Of a stretch of DNA of 64,000 bases, positions 51,657 through 59,321 are shown piece by piece; the first letter of the stretch is position 1; each line of letters begins with the position of its first letter. The stretch is from CAXBCP01 sp963977005 (GTDB lineage Bacteria; Pseudomonadota; Alphaproteobacteria; MPNO01; UBA830). Below the pieces are notes generated by a model, which worked only from the letters and a program-made list of their open reading frames with translations, was not told the DNA's origin and did not search any database. A program made the translations under genes and the position numbers. The stretch covers positions 124,001 to 188,000 of the forward strand of contig CAXBMQ010000005.1 in assembly GCA_963977005.1 (NCBI GenBank), in the 5' to 3' direction.

Positions 51657-52114
51657 CTGTTGTCCCCCTTGTTCCGATGGGTGCGTAGCCCGAAGAACAT
51701 CGGCCCGTTCCAGCGTGTGCCGGTAATCGCGCGGGCAACGGCGGAGAGTGATCGATACTTCCGACCCTGATACTCGAACCCGCCGTCGATGACGGTGGCC
51801 TCGTGATCCACGCCCTTCCATTCCCGTACCAGCCGGGTGCCGGTCAGCAACTGTTCGCTTTTCGGTGCCGTGGCGGGCCTGCGGCCCTTCGCATCTGGCT
51901 CGCTGTCGGCGATCAGCGCGTCCAGCCGCGCCTGGTGAGCGTCGGAGACCCCGCCATACGCCAGTTCCTGTATGCGGTGGGCGAGGCCGCGGACCAGGAA
52001 GCCCTTGCGGTAGGCCGGTGGCTCGACCCCAAAATACTCTCTCCAGAGCTCCTTCAGTCGCGACTGCGGCAGGGTGGGAAGTTCCGCTATCTGATTGAGG
52101 ACCGACTGGTTCAT
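51653..52114 (-). CDS. DUF2924 family protein
   Basis: 152-residue protein of the DUF2924 family, which is habitually encoded just upstream of large serine recombinases in alphaproteobacterial elements. It contains the ELWREYFG motif, GFLVRGLAHRIQELAYG, and a C-terminal DUF-like beta segment (FEYQGRKYRSLSAVARAITG). The function is unknown; a recombinase accessory role is inferred from strict neighbourhood. It is coupled by 4-base overlaps at both ends. Confidence 0.85.
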   Translation of the reverse strand: MNQSVLNQIAELPTLPQSRLKELWREYFGVEPPAYRKGFLVRGLAHRIQELAYGGVSDAHQARLDALIADSEPDAKGRRPATAPKSEQLLTGTRLVREWKGVDHEATVIDGGFEYQGRKYRSLSAVARAITGTRWNGPMFFGLRTHRNKGDNR

Positions 52115-52332
52115 GTGCTTTCTCCGTTATTCTCCGGTTCGGACCCACACACGCTCTGTCCGCCGCCGAAGTCCACTCCGAACTGGCAGGAATCCTCGGT
52201 ATTCCGGGCGTTTGCGGCATCCCGCCGTGCCCGCAGGCGCAGGATACCGAGTGCGACGATCCCGGCGACCTCGTTCAGCCGGTCTTCGGTCGCGCTGTCG
52301 GTGCGCGGGAAGGGATCAGCTGTCCCGGACAT
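52111..52332 (-). CDS. Small hypothetical protein of the satellite operon
   Basis: 73-residue protein from ATG 52332 (MSGTADPFPRTDSATEDRL). It has one predicted helix (LNEVAGIVALGILRLRARRDAA) and a polar tail. It overlaps the small-terminase gene by 17 bases and DUF2924 by 4 bases, so it is probably translated by coupling. No function is recognised. Confidence 0.6.
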   Translation of the reverse strand: MSGTADPFPRTDSATEDRLNEVAGIVALGILRLRARRDAANARNTEDSCQFGVDFGGGQSVCGSEPENNGEST

Positions 52333-52798
52333 CGTCCATCCGGTCCTGTACATCGTCCTCGAACAGGTCGCGCTGTACCGTCCGGGAGACCCGGGTCAGC
52401 GCGGCGGCCGACAGGCCGAGCTCGCCAGACAGCTGGCGCATCTGTTCTATCGCGCGGTTGGCGATGGCGAGCCACGGGCTCTGCAGCGGATAGCCTGTCG
52501 GGGATTTTACCAGCTTGCCGGTCTTGCGCAGTTCCCGCTCGGCCTCGCCCCAGCGCGCGAACACCATGCAGTAGGCCGCCAGCATGCCCTCGAATATCGG
52601 CGTTAAAAGACCCGCCTGGACGAGCTCCGGGACCAGGCGGTTCCAGCAGGCCAGTGCATCCGCATCCTCGGTGACCGGTTCCGGGCAGTAAGGCTCCGCG
52701 ACCCGCAGGGCGCGTTCCGTGGTGCTCTGCCCGTCAGGGCTGCCTTCGTCCAGCGAGATCGCCGGCAGCCGGTCCGGGAGCGGTTTGCGGCCCCTCAT
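52316..52798 (-). CDS. Phage terminase small subunit, P27 family
   Basis: 160-residue P27-type small terminase that recognises the packaging site. It begins MRGRKPLPDRL, followed by the CPEPVTEDADALACWNRLVPEL and LLTPIFEGMLAAYC helices and a C-terminal FEDDVQDRMDDV. No large terminase, portal or capsid gene is present. In an otherwise capsid-free element this suggests redirection of a helper phage's packaging, as in phage satellites. It overlaps the methyltransferase gene by 4 bases. Confidence 0.85.
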   Translation of the reverse strand: MRGRKPLPDRLPAISLDEGSPDGQSTTERALRVAEPYCPEPVTEDADALACWNRLVPELVQAGLLTPIFEGMLAAYCMVFARWGEAERELRKTGKLVKSPTGYPLQSPWLAIANRAIEQMRQLSGELGLSAAALTRVSRTVQRDLFEDDVQDRMDDVRDS

Positions 52799-54096
52799 GA
52801 CCCGTCTCCCGAGCCGGTCTCCGCCGGACTGTCCGACAGCCGTTCGGCGGCAATCTCGCCGAAGGTGCGCCCGTCGCCGTCGAGAACGGCTTCGGCCCTT
52901 GCAAACTGCTGCCAGCGCCGGACGATCACGTCGATATAGCGGGGCTCGATCTCGAGGCCGTATGCGATGCGCCCGGTATGTTCTGCCGCAATGACGGTAG
53001 AGCCCGAACCGAGGAACGGATCGTAGACCGCCCCGCCCGGCTTCGTGTGATTGAGGATCGGCCGGCGCATCACCTCGACGGGCTTCTGGGTCGAGTGCAC
53101 GGTCTTGCCGTCATCGTCTGACCCGCCGAAGGCCGACGCATTGGGGACTTCCCACAGCGTCGACTGTTTGCGGTCGCCAAGCCACTGGCCGGTCCTGCCC
53201 TTGCGCACGGCGTACCAGCAGGGTTCGTGCTGCCAGTGATAGTGGCCGCGGCTGATCGCGAAGTGCTGCTTGGCCCAGATGATCTGGGCGCGGCGCTCGA
53301 AGCCGAGCGAGGTCAGGCTCTGCGCGGTCTCGACCGCCTTGCCGGCGGCGTGCCAGACGTAGGCGACGTCGCCGGGGAACAGGCGCAATGCATCGGACCA
53401 GTCGAACCGGTCGTCATTGGTCACCGCACCCGTCGATCGCGGCGCCGCTTCTGCGCCATGAACCTTCTCACGCCATTCGGCATCGTATTCGACGCCGTAG
53501 GGCGGGTCGGTGACCATCAGGTTGGGCGCAGCGCCGCCCAGAAGCCGCTTCACCTGGTCGCTGTTGGTCGCATCGCCGCACAGGACGCGGTGATCGCCCA
53601 GCATCCACAGGTCGCCCGCCCTGCTGACCGGGATATCCGGCGCATCGGGCGTCTCGTCCTCGCGGTCGTCGGGCGCGAGGCCATTGGACAGCAGCTTGTT
53701 GATCTCGGCGTCGGTAAAGCCGGTCAGCGATACGTCGATATCCAGTTCGGCTAGATCCGCCATTTCCAGAGACAGAAGATTGTCGTCCCAGTTCGCACTT
53801 TCGGCGATGCGGTTATCGGCAAGAATAAACGCCCGGCGCTGGGTCTCCGTCAGGTGCCCGAGACGGATGGTCGGCACGGCCTCGAGACCAAGCTTGCGCG
53901 CCGCCAGTACCCGGCCATGACCGGCAATGATGCCGCCGCCGTCATCGACCAGGACCGGGTTGTTGAACCCGAAGGCCTCGATCGACGCCGCGATCTGGTC
54001 GACCTGCCGGTCGGAATGCGTCCGGGCGTTGCGGGCGTAAGGCTCAAGCTCGGAGACCGGGCGGGATTTTATGGTGAGCCTGCGGGAAACGGTCAT
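52795..54096 (-). CDS. ParB-N-like/DNA adenine methyltransferase fusion
   Basis: 433-residue phage-type methyltransferase. Residues 1-130 are a ParB/Srx-like nuclease-fold domain (YARNARTHSDRQVDQIAASI, IAGHGRVLAARKLG). The methyltransferase domain has DPPYGVEYD (motif IV) and, further on, FLGSGSTVIAAEHTGR (SAM motif), so it belongs to the beta order. GLEIEPRYIDVIVRRW closes the fold. Such proteins mark phage DNA against host restriction. Host-like high GC. Confidence 0.9.
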   Translation of the reverse strand: MTVSRRLTIKSRPVSELEPYARNARTHSDRQVDQIAASIEAFGFNNPVLVDDGGGIIAGHGRVLAARKLGLEAVPTIRLGHLTETQRRAFILADNRIAESANWDDNLLSLEMADLAELDIDVSLTGFTDAEINKLLSNGLAPDDREDETPDAPDIPVSRAGDLWMLGDHRVLCGDATNSDQVKRLLGGAAPNLMVTDPPYGVEYDAEWREKVHGAEAAPRSTGAVTNDDRFDWSDALRLFPGDVAYVWHAAGKAVETAQSLTSLGFERRAQIIWAKQHFAISRGHYHWQHEPCWYAVRKGRTGQWLGDRKQSTLWEVPNASAFGGSDDDGKTVHSTQKPVEVMRRPILNHTKPGGAVYDPFLGSGSTVIAAEHTGRIAYGLEIEPRYIDVIVRRWQQFARAEAVLDGDGRTFGEIAAERLSDSPAETGSGDGS

Positions 54097-54306
54097 GTCA
54101 GGCCTCCTTCATTCCGGCCGGAGGGCGCTGACCCCCCCCCTGGGGAATTTAATTGAGTTCCGTGAGCCGGTTATCCGCGTCCGGGCTGTCCGTCGCGTCC
54201 GGATACAAAGAACCAGGAGAAAGACCCACTTGACCGTTAACTCATATTCCAGTGGACAGTACGGACAGTAGGGGCAGTGAACGGAAACTGTTGAGCTATT
54301 CACTGT

Positions 54307-55794
54307 CTATGCCCCCTCATCGTCGATGGACGGCCCGGGCAGGAGTTCGCCGGTTTCCCAGTCTATCATCGCCCCGATCATCTCCTCGAAGTCACGACGG
54401 CACTCTTCAAGCGGCGGGAATCTGTACACATGGGGACGGGTATCGCCGACCGTCACCCGACCATGTCTGAGGTTCCTGACCAACCTGTTCAACTCCGTAC
54501 CCAGCAGCGGAGGTGTCTTTCTGTATCGCTCTCCGACCTGTTCGCAGAAAGCGATGTAAGATGCGAAGGCCCGTGGTTTTTCAGTTTCGGCCGGCCAGTG
54601 ATCGGGCGGCGGCTCCGTATCAGCCACTTGATGACCGTCCGGTGCCGAGACCCAGCCTCGCTGCAGGCAGGTAAGCCACCATGAATATTCCGTTGAAAGC
54701 GACGACAGTTTTTGCTCGAACAACGCGCTGGTCGATGGAACCTGCCGCAGGTTTATGGAACCGGTTTTGAAGGTCAGGAGAAGGTCGAGCAGCGCGCCAT
54801 ACCCGCCGTCGTTCAGCTCCGCAGCCATGTTGCCAAAGTATTCATGGTCCTGCATGCAATGGTCGCCGACGTCGAACACGGCGAAACGCCGCTCCTCAAG
54901 GCCTGCAGGAACCGCCCAGCTTGAATTCGAGGTGATGAGCAGGTGAACGTAGTTCTTCACCTGGACAGGGTCCTTGCCCTTCATCTCGATCTGGTTCGTA
55001 TCTGATGTGATCAGGCTTTTGAGAACCCCTTCCGCAGCCTTGTCACCTGCCCAGAACCCTTCGTCGGCCTGGATGAACAAGGCGCCCGAGAGATGCGTGT
55101 TGAAGTGTCCCACGATGTGCCGTGGACTGCTTACCAGGACATAGTTTCCCTCGATCAGCCGCCCGATATGCTGACCGAGGACTGTCTTTCCTGTTCCCAT
55201 CCGACCGCGGAGGACAAGCGCTATGCCCTTTCGGTCTGTCGGGTTCTGAAACATGTCGGCGAGCGTTCCGATGATAAAGTTCGCGTGGCCCTCATTGCCG
55301 TTTGCGACGTTCGTGCGGATATGGTCCATAAATATGGAACAACTGCCATTCGGGTTCCGCTCGACTGTGTAGCCCTGCCAGAGATTGTAGTAGCCACCGG
55401 GTTCACCTCCGCCGGGTGATTTCGACGGATCGAAAGTGAAGCCCTGATACTGGCGCCGTCCCGGGTGCGTGAGCCAGAGTTGCCCTGCCGATCGCCGACG
55501 GTCACCTATGAGAATAGTTCGGTTTGCATGCCACTGTTTGAAGCCGTCGACGCTGATGTAACGGAGCCATTCATGTTGTGGCGTTGCGGTACGACCGCGG
55601 CGCTTCCAGTTCTCCTCAAGTACGATTGTCCGGCCGCTGACCATCACCAGGGAATAGAATTCGTTAAGCTCGTCGACGTCGAACCCGGTTGATTCGTTCG
55701 CCCTTTTCTTCTGGGGATAATATTGCTCCGTCGAAAAGGGGTTGGCTCCCCGGCTGTCTCCATCTACAGCCTTCGGATTACTCTTCTTTCGCAT
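54307..55794 (-). CDS. Phage-type primase-helicase (DUF5906-like SF3 ATPase)
   Basis: 495-residue replication ATPase. Walker A is LRGRMGTGKTVLGQHIG near 195-210. Walker B-like FIQADEGFWAGD and sensor LLITSNSSWAVPAG follow, as in D5/DUF5906 helicases. The N-terminal 150 residues may be a degenerate primase-associated domain. The C-terminus carries a Trp-rich segment. It supplies autonomous replication functions to the element. A 210-base gap containing short GGACAGT-like repeats separates it from the methyltransferase gene. Confidence 0.82.
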   Translation of the reverse strand: MRKKSNPKAVDGDSRGANPFSTEQYYPQKKRANESTGFDVDELNEFYSLVMVSGRTIVLEENWKRRGRTATPQHEWLRYISVDGFKQWHANRTILIGDRRRSAGQLWLTHPGRRQYQGFTFDPSKSPGGGEPGGYYNLWQGYTVERNPNGSCSIFMDHIRTNVANGNEGHANFIIGTLADMFQNPTDRKGIALVLRGRMGTGKTVLGQHIGRLIEGNYVLVSSPRHIVGHFNTHLSGALFIQADEGFWAGDKAAEGVLKSLITSDTNQIEMKGKDPVQVKNYVHLLITSNSSWAVPAGLEERRFAVFDVGDHCMQDHEYFGNMAAELNDGGYGALLDLLLTFKTGSINLRQVPSTSALFEQKLSSLSTEYSWWLTCLQRGWVSAPDGHQVADTEPPPDHWPAETEKPRAFASYIAFCEQVGERYRKTPPLLGTELNRLVRNLRHGRVTVGDTRPHVYRFPPLEECRRDFEEMIGAMIDWETGELLPGPSIDDEGA

Positions 55795-55891
55795 GATTTA
55801 TGCCTTCCGTTGCAATGAATTGGAGAAGGCATTTGGGGCGGATATATCCCCGAATAAAATACGGTAGGGATTAATTCGGGAGGGGGTTTAA

Positions 55892-56698
55892 TTAAATTTT
55901 GCGTCGTCGACCGGGTTTCGCCAGTTTTGGATGTGCCTGTGAGACGTCGAACCATGCCCTGTCGAACGCCTTTTTGCTGATCCCGAACAGGTCAACGGCT
56001 TCGGTCATGAGTTCAGTGCGGGCTCTATGTTCAAGATCATCTTTTCCATATTTCTCGGCATATCCAGTCAGCCATTTCTCACATCGGGTTTGACCGCCAG
56101 AGGTGTTTTTTGTTTGACCAATCCCGACGGATTTTCCAGGTTCGTTGCCTGGGGCTGAGGATCCTTCATTGTTCAAGATCTTTGACAGCTCCGCGAAGTA
56201 CGATGTGCGACAAACTAATAAATCTGAATAAATTAGTCTCCAACCGCCATTGGAGACATCCTCTGTGTAGAGATTACAGGCCCCCAAATCGATTCTGATG
56301 TTGTCTGATAGAGTGAAGTAGTTCACAGCAGAGAAGCTGCGGGCCGCCTTCCTTGGTTCCTCTATTCCGGCGAGTGTAAATTCGTCCGATCGGCAATAAT
56401 CTTCAAAGAACCATTTTACCCTATGGAGAAATTCTTCCTCGCGCGGGACGTCAATAAGGACTTCTCTGAAGGGTCGCCAGTCACTATGGCGTGAAACGAA
56501 GTCACGTTCGAAAATAACTGGCGGATAATCAGCCCAATGATCTGGGCTTAATATTTTCGACAACTTCGCCCTAGTATGAGCGGCAGATGCGTACTCTTGT
56601 CCCGGGGCAAGTTTCCTGTCCGATCCAAACATAGCGCACACGGCCACATCGAACATTTGATCAATGTAGTGAAAGCTCTTCAACGGAAGTTCCTCCAT
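55892..56698 (-). CDS. Hypothetical protein at the head of the satellite-like operon
   Basis: 268-residue protein, unrecognised. The N-terminal two-thirds is mixed alpha/beta with many aromatic residues (WFEDYCRSDEF). A Gly/Ser/Thr linker near 190-205 leads to a basic C-terminal helix region (RAWFDVSQAHPKLAKPGRRRK) that could bind DNA. It is AT-richer than the following genes. It is first in the leftward gene run and may be an early replication or regulatory protein. Confidence 0.6.
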   Translation of the reverse strand: MEELPLKSFHYIDQMFDVAVCAMFGSDRKLAPGQEYASAAHTRAKLSKILSPDHWADYPPVIFERDFVSRHSDWRPFREVLIDVPREEEFLHRVKWFFEDYCRSDEFTLAGIEEPRKAARSFSAVNYFTLSDNIRIDLGACNLYTEDVSNGGWRLIYSDLLVCRTSYFAELSKILNNEGSSAPGNEPGKSVGIGQTKNTSGGQTRCEKWLTGYAEKYGKDDLEHRARTELMTEAVDLFGISKKAFDRAWFDVSQAHPKLAKPGRRRKI

Positions 56699-57180
56699 CT
56701 AAATTCTGCGATGATTCCGGTAGCCAGCGAGTTGGCTTCGCTTGAAGGGCCTATTTTATCCGGACTGCGTTGGAGGGGATATCAAACCCTGTTGCACTAA
56801 ATCGATTGAAAAGCCGCTTCAGTGCAGGCTTCTGGGGTTTTTGTCTTAACTGGCCGAATCATTTGGCCTGTGCCCCTCGGTATTTTCAGATGAGTTTCTG
56901 AATTCTCATTTCCATACGATATAAAAAGAAAGAAGAACCCGAAGTAAAATTCGATCGGAAAATTACAAACCCGCAGCGGTCCCCAATTACCCGTATCTAG
57001 CAAAGTGCCAGGGACCCCGGGGATCGGGCAGGGAAGCCGGGTCGGGACTATAGGGCCGAGGGTGCTCGTTTTCCGGGAGATGGGCGCTCCACTTTGGACC
57101 GGAAACGCTTATGCAAGAGATCGGTCAATTGAAGCGCTTCTGAAATATGACATTGGCTAAGCACCATAGCATATGCGAGC
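56699..57180. other. Gene-poor stretch between the satellite element and the copper module
   Basis: About 480 bases without a supportable gene. It begins AT-rich (56,800-57,000) and turns GC-rich around 57,000-57,080. Only short frames without ribosome sites are seen. It probably contains the right boundary of the element; no att repeat was found by eye. Confidence 0.5.
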
Positions 57181-57211
57181 TTGACCTTCCCCCCACTGGA
57201 TAGCCTAAGTC
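57181..57211 (+). promoter_or_regulatory. MerR/CueR-type copper promoter with 19-bp spacer
   Basis: TTGACC (57181-57186) and TAAGTC (57206-57211) are separated by 19 bases. The spacer contains ACCTTCCCCCCACTGGATAG, which follows the ACCTTCC-CTGGA skeleton of CueR-regulated copA promoters. Over-long spacers with this dyad are diagnostic of activation by MerR-family metal regulators. No merR-type gene is visible in the window. It points to the universal stress gene and the copper genes downstream. Confidence 0.7.
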
Positions 57212-57386
57212 TGCGATAATAATTGGAAATTACCGTTGTGGGGTACGTATCGGTCCGGTTTTCTTCGAAGAGCTCATTCGGGACAGGCTCTGAGTGAAAA
57301 TGGATCGAACAAATGGAATATCCACGGTCGAAAGGTTCCGGACCCTCGTTTGTAGGGCCCGCCGACTCTTCAGATAGGGGAAGCTA

Positions 57387-57914
57387 ATGATCAAAAAGAT
57401 AATTGTACCGACAGACGGCTCGGACCACGCTGACAAGGCGTTAGACTTGGCCTTTGATATCGCTGAAAAGTATGCTGCCGAGGTAATCGTTTTACATGTT
57501 ATTTTGCGTTCCCAATCGGTATTCGACTTGCTGGGCCTTGCCAAGAAACTGCATGCCGATGCTGCCGTCACAAACAGGCTTCAAGAACTGTGCGATGCCT
57601 CGATTGAGGCAGTATCGACTCCTTACGGGGGTATCGTCTCGCTTCCGGCACCCGACAACATTATAGAAATAGTTGGTGAACTTATTTGCGCAGACGCGAA
57701 GACACGAGCCGAAGCGAAGGAACTAACCGGCATTCGAACCTATACTGTGGAAGGCTCACCCATCGAACGGATCCTGGCGGCGGAAGAGCACGAAAACGCT
57801 GACATGATCGTGATGGGAAGCCGGGGACTCGGTAAATTCGATGAGCTGTTTATGGGCAGTGTTTCACACAAGGTCAGCCATCTCAGCAAAAGCACCTGCG
57901 TTACAGTTAAGTAA
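57387..57914 (+). CDS. Universal stress protein (UspA family)
   Basis: 175-residue single Usp domain. It begins MIKKIIVPTDGSDHADKAL with the nucleotide-contacting Asp, and ends with the ATP-binding signature GSRGLGKFDELFMGSVSHKV (G-2x-G-9x-G-S pattern). The middle has an insertion of about 25 residues compared with the shortest members. ATP-binding Usp proteins are linked to stress survival. The CueR-like promoter 175 bases upstream suggests metal induction. Confidence 0.9.
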   Translation: MIKKIIVPTDGSDHADKALDLAFDIAEKYAAEVIVLHVILRSQSVFDLLGLAKKLHADAAVTNRLQELCDASIEAVSTPYGGIVSLPAPDNIIEIVGELICADAKTRAEAKELTGIRTYTVEGSPIERILAAEEHENADMIVMGSRGLGKFDELFMGSVSHKVSHLSKSTCVTVK

Positions 57915-58060
57915 ACAAGGATCAAAACTTGCGGACATCGATGAGCGGGCTTGCCCACTATTCATGGGCAACTCATACAAGAACCAATCTGAAGATTAAT
58001 ACAATATTTACTCGACGGGACGCTTCATAGAGCACTTGCAGTGCATCGAAGCGAAGCTGC

Positions 58061-58090
58061 TTGACAGTGCTATTTAAAGTCCCATATTCA
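58061..58090 (+). promoter_or_regulatory. Candidate sigma-70 promoter before the copper genes
   Basis: A perfect TTGACA (58061-58066) is followed after 17-18 bases by ATATTC/TATTCA. It lies 33 bases before the ATG of the His-rich exported protein. It could drive that gene and the cupredoxin-copAB genes after it. Confidence 0.5.
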
Positions 58091-58122
58091 GCGCGTAACC
58101 TGTCCTTAACATCGGAAATTTG

Positions 58123-58497
58123 ATGACCTTGAGAGGGTTCCTTACCAGCCTTAAAGTTTCCCGGTGGCGCTACGCGTTGCTCGTGTTTCTATGCGCTGGG
58201 TTGCTGATGGGACCAATCTCTTCGTCCGACGCAGCGGGATCAAGCCTAAAGCATTCACACTCGCACTCCCTTTCGTCTGATCACGGCAATAGTGGATCGG
58301 TACCCCCCGACAATAATGGCCATGATCATAGCCTGACGCATTGTGGCGTTTCTTTCTGCGCGCCGTCTTTTGCAGGAGCCCTTGCTTCGACTGGGTTCAA
58401 TGATCTCAGTGAAGCATCGCGCCATCAGTATGTAACCGATGATCCGCTACTGCGTTCGCTCTATCTCGACGGCGATCCCCCCGTCCCCAAATCCTGA
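58123..58497 (+). CDS. His-rich exported protein next to copper genes
   Basis: 124-residue protein from ATG 58123 (an in-frame TTG lies one codon earlier). The N-terminal signal/anchor segment is WRYALLVFLCAGLLMGPISS. A His-rich stretch follows (HSHSHSLSSDHG, then HDHSLTHCGVSFC) with two cysteines, a plausible copper-binding site. It resembles short DUF2946-like proteins of copper loci, but I cannot prove family membership. It probably binds copper in the periplasm. Confidence 0.65.
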   Translation: MTLRGFLTSLKVSRWRYALLVFLCAGLLMGPISSSDAAGSSLKHSHSHSLSSDHGNSGSVPPDNNGHDHSLTHCGVSFCAPSFAGALASTGFNDLSEASRHQYVTDDPLLRSLYLDGDPPVPKS

Positions 58498-58654
58498 ATT
58501 TTCCTATCTGACGCGCTTCCGGTAACAGCTGCGCGCCTGCCGCGTTCGTAACGCTTGATGATCGGCTGTCCCTTGGGGGCAGGTGGTCGCGGTGTGCGCC
58601 CGACTTATCGGAACAATCAAATTTCACTTCAGATGAAGTACGGAGATTCAGGAT

Positions 58655-59266
58655 ATGTACACGCGACTCAACACGACATCACTCCGCAGCGTTCTTCTTG
58701 CCGCTGCAGCAACTTTTGCGCTCTCGACAGGCGCTTTTGCAGCCGGCGAACATGGCGGTGGCCACGGTTCTGTCGGCAAAGCCATGCCCAAAATGGGCCA
58801 TGGTGACGGCCATGCCCACGGCCACGGCAATGCGGCGGGCGAACCCGGCAAGAAAGCGGATGTTACCCGCACGCTCAACATCGACATGACCGAGAACCGC
58901 TATTCCCAGGAAAAGATCACGGTGAAAGCCGGCGAGACAATCCGTTTCGTGATCCACAACAAAGGCCAACTGGTGCACGAGTTCAATATCGGCACGCCCG
59001 CGATGCACAAGGGCCATCAGAAGGAAATGATGATGATGGTCGATCACGGGGTTCTCGAAGCCGACAAGATCAACCATGCCAAAATGAAAATGGATATGGG
59101 CGGCGGCAAGACGATGGAGCACAACGACCCGAACAGCGTGCTGCTGGAACCGGGTAAAAGCGGCGAAATCGTGTGGAAGTTTTCCAAGGCTGGCACGTTC
59201 GAAATCGCCTGCAACGTCCCCGGACACTATGACGCCGGCATGGTCGGTGAACTCACCGTCAAATAA
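58655..59266 (+). CDS. Periplasmic cupredoxin (copper-tolerance, CopI-like)
   Basis: 203-residue type I copper protein with a signal peptide (LLAAAATFALSTGAFA) and then a His/Gly/Met-rich N-terminal stretch (GHGDGHAHGHG). The plastocyanin-fold domain has ligands His in VHEFNIG and the Cys-His-Met trio in IACNVPGHYDAGM. Met/His-rich loops (MHKGHQKEMMMM, KMKMDMGGG) add extra copper sites. Such proteins buffer or oxidise periplasmic copper and precede CopA-type oxidases. An intrinsic hairpin follows the stop. Confidence 0.88.
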   Translation: MYTRLNTTSLRSVLLAAAATFALSTGAFAAGEHGGGHGSVGKAMPKMGHGDGHAHGHGNAAGEPGKKADVTRTLNIDMTENRYSQEKITVKAGETIRFVIHNKGQLVHEFNIGTPAMHKGHQKEMMMMVDHGVLEADKINHAKMKMDMGGGKTMEHNDPNSVLLEPGKSGEIVWKFSKAGTFEIACNVPGHYDAGMVGELTVK

Positions 59267-59270
59267 CGCG

Positions 59271-59302
59271 AAGGCGCGCCCCGGCGGGGCGCGCCGCCTT
59301 TT
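59271..59302 (+). terminator. Hairpin between cupredoxin and copA
   Basis: A perfect 10-bp GC-rich stem (59273-59282 with 59286-59295) with a 3-base loop and a short CTTTT tail. It could terminate part of the transcripts, giving more cupredoxin than CopA. It lies about 20 bases before the copA start. Confidence 0.7.
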
Positions 59303-59321
59303 AATTCAGGAGATCAAAGCA

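Noticed and set aside
51657..52220. N-terminal extension of the serine recombinase frame up to 52220.
   Set aside because: It would overlap DUF2924 completely. The GTG at 51656, with a 4-base overlap and a normal resolvase N-terminus, is the better start.
54316..56047. Short + strand frames antisense to the primase and its upstream gene.
   Set aside because: They mirror leftward coding frames and show no motif; they are typical high-GC shadows.
57050..57165. Possible 3' end of a MerR-type regulator just before the CueR-like promoter.
   Set aside because: The short open stretch has no HTH or cysteine metal-binding motif; the regulator cannot be claimed from it.
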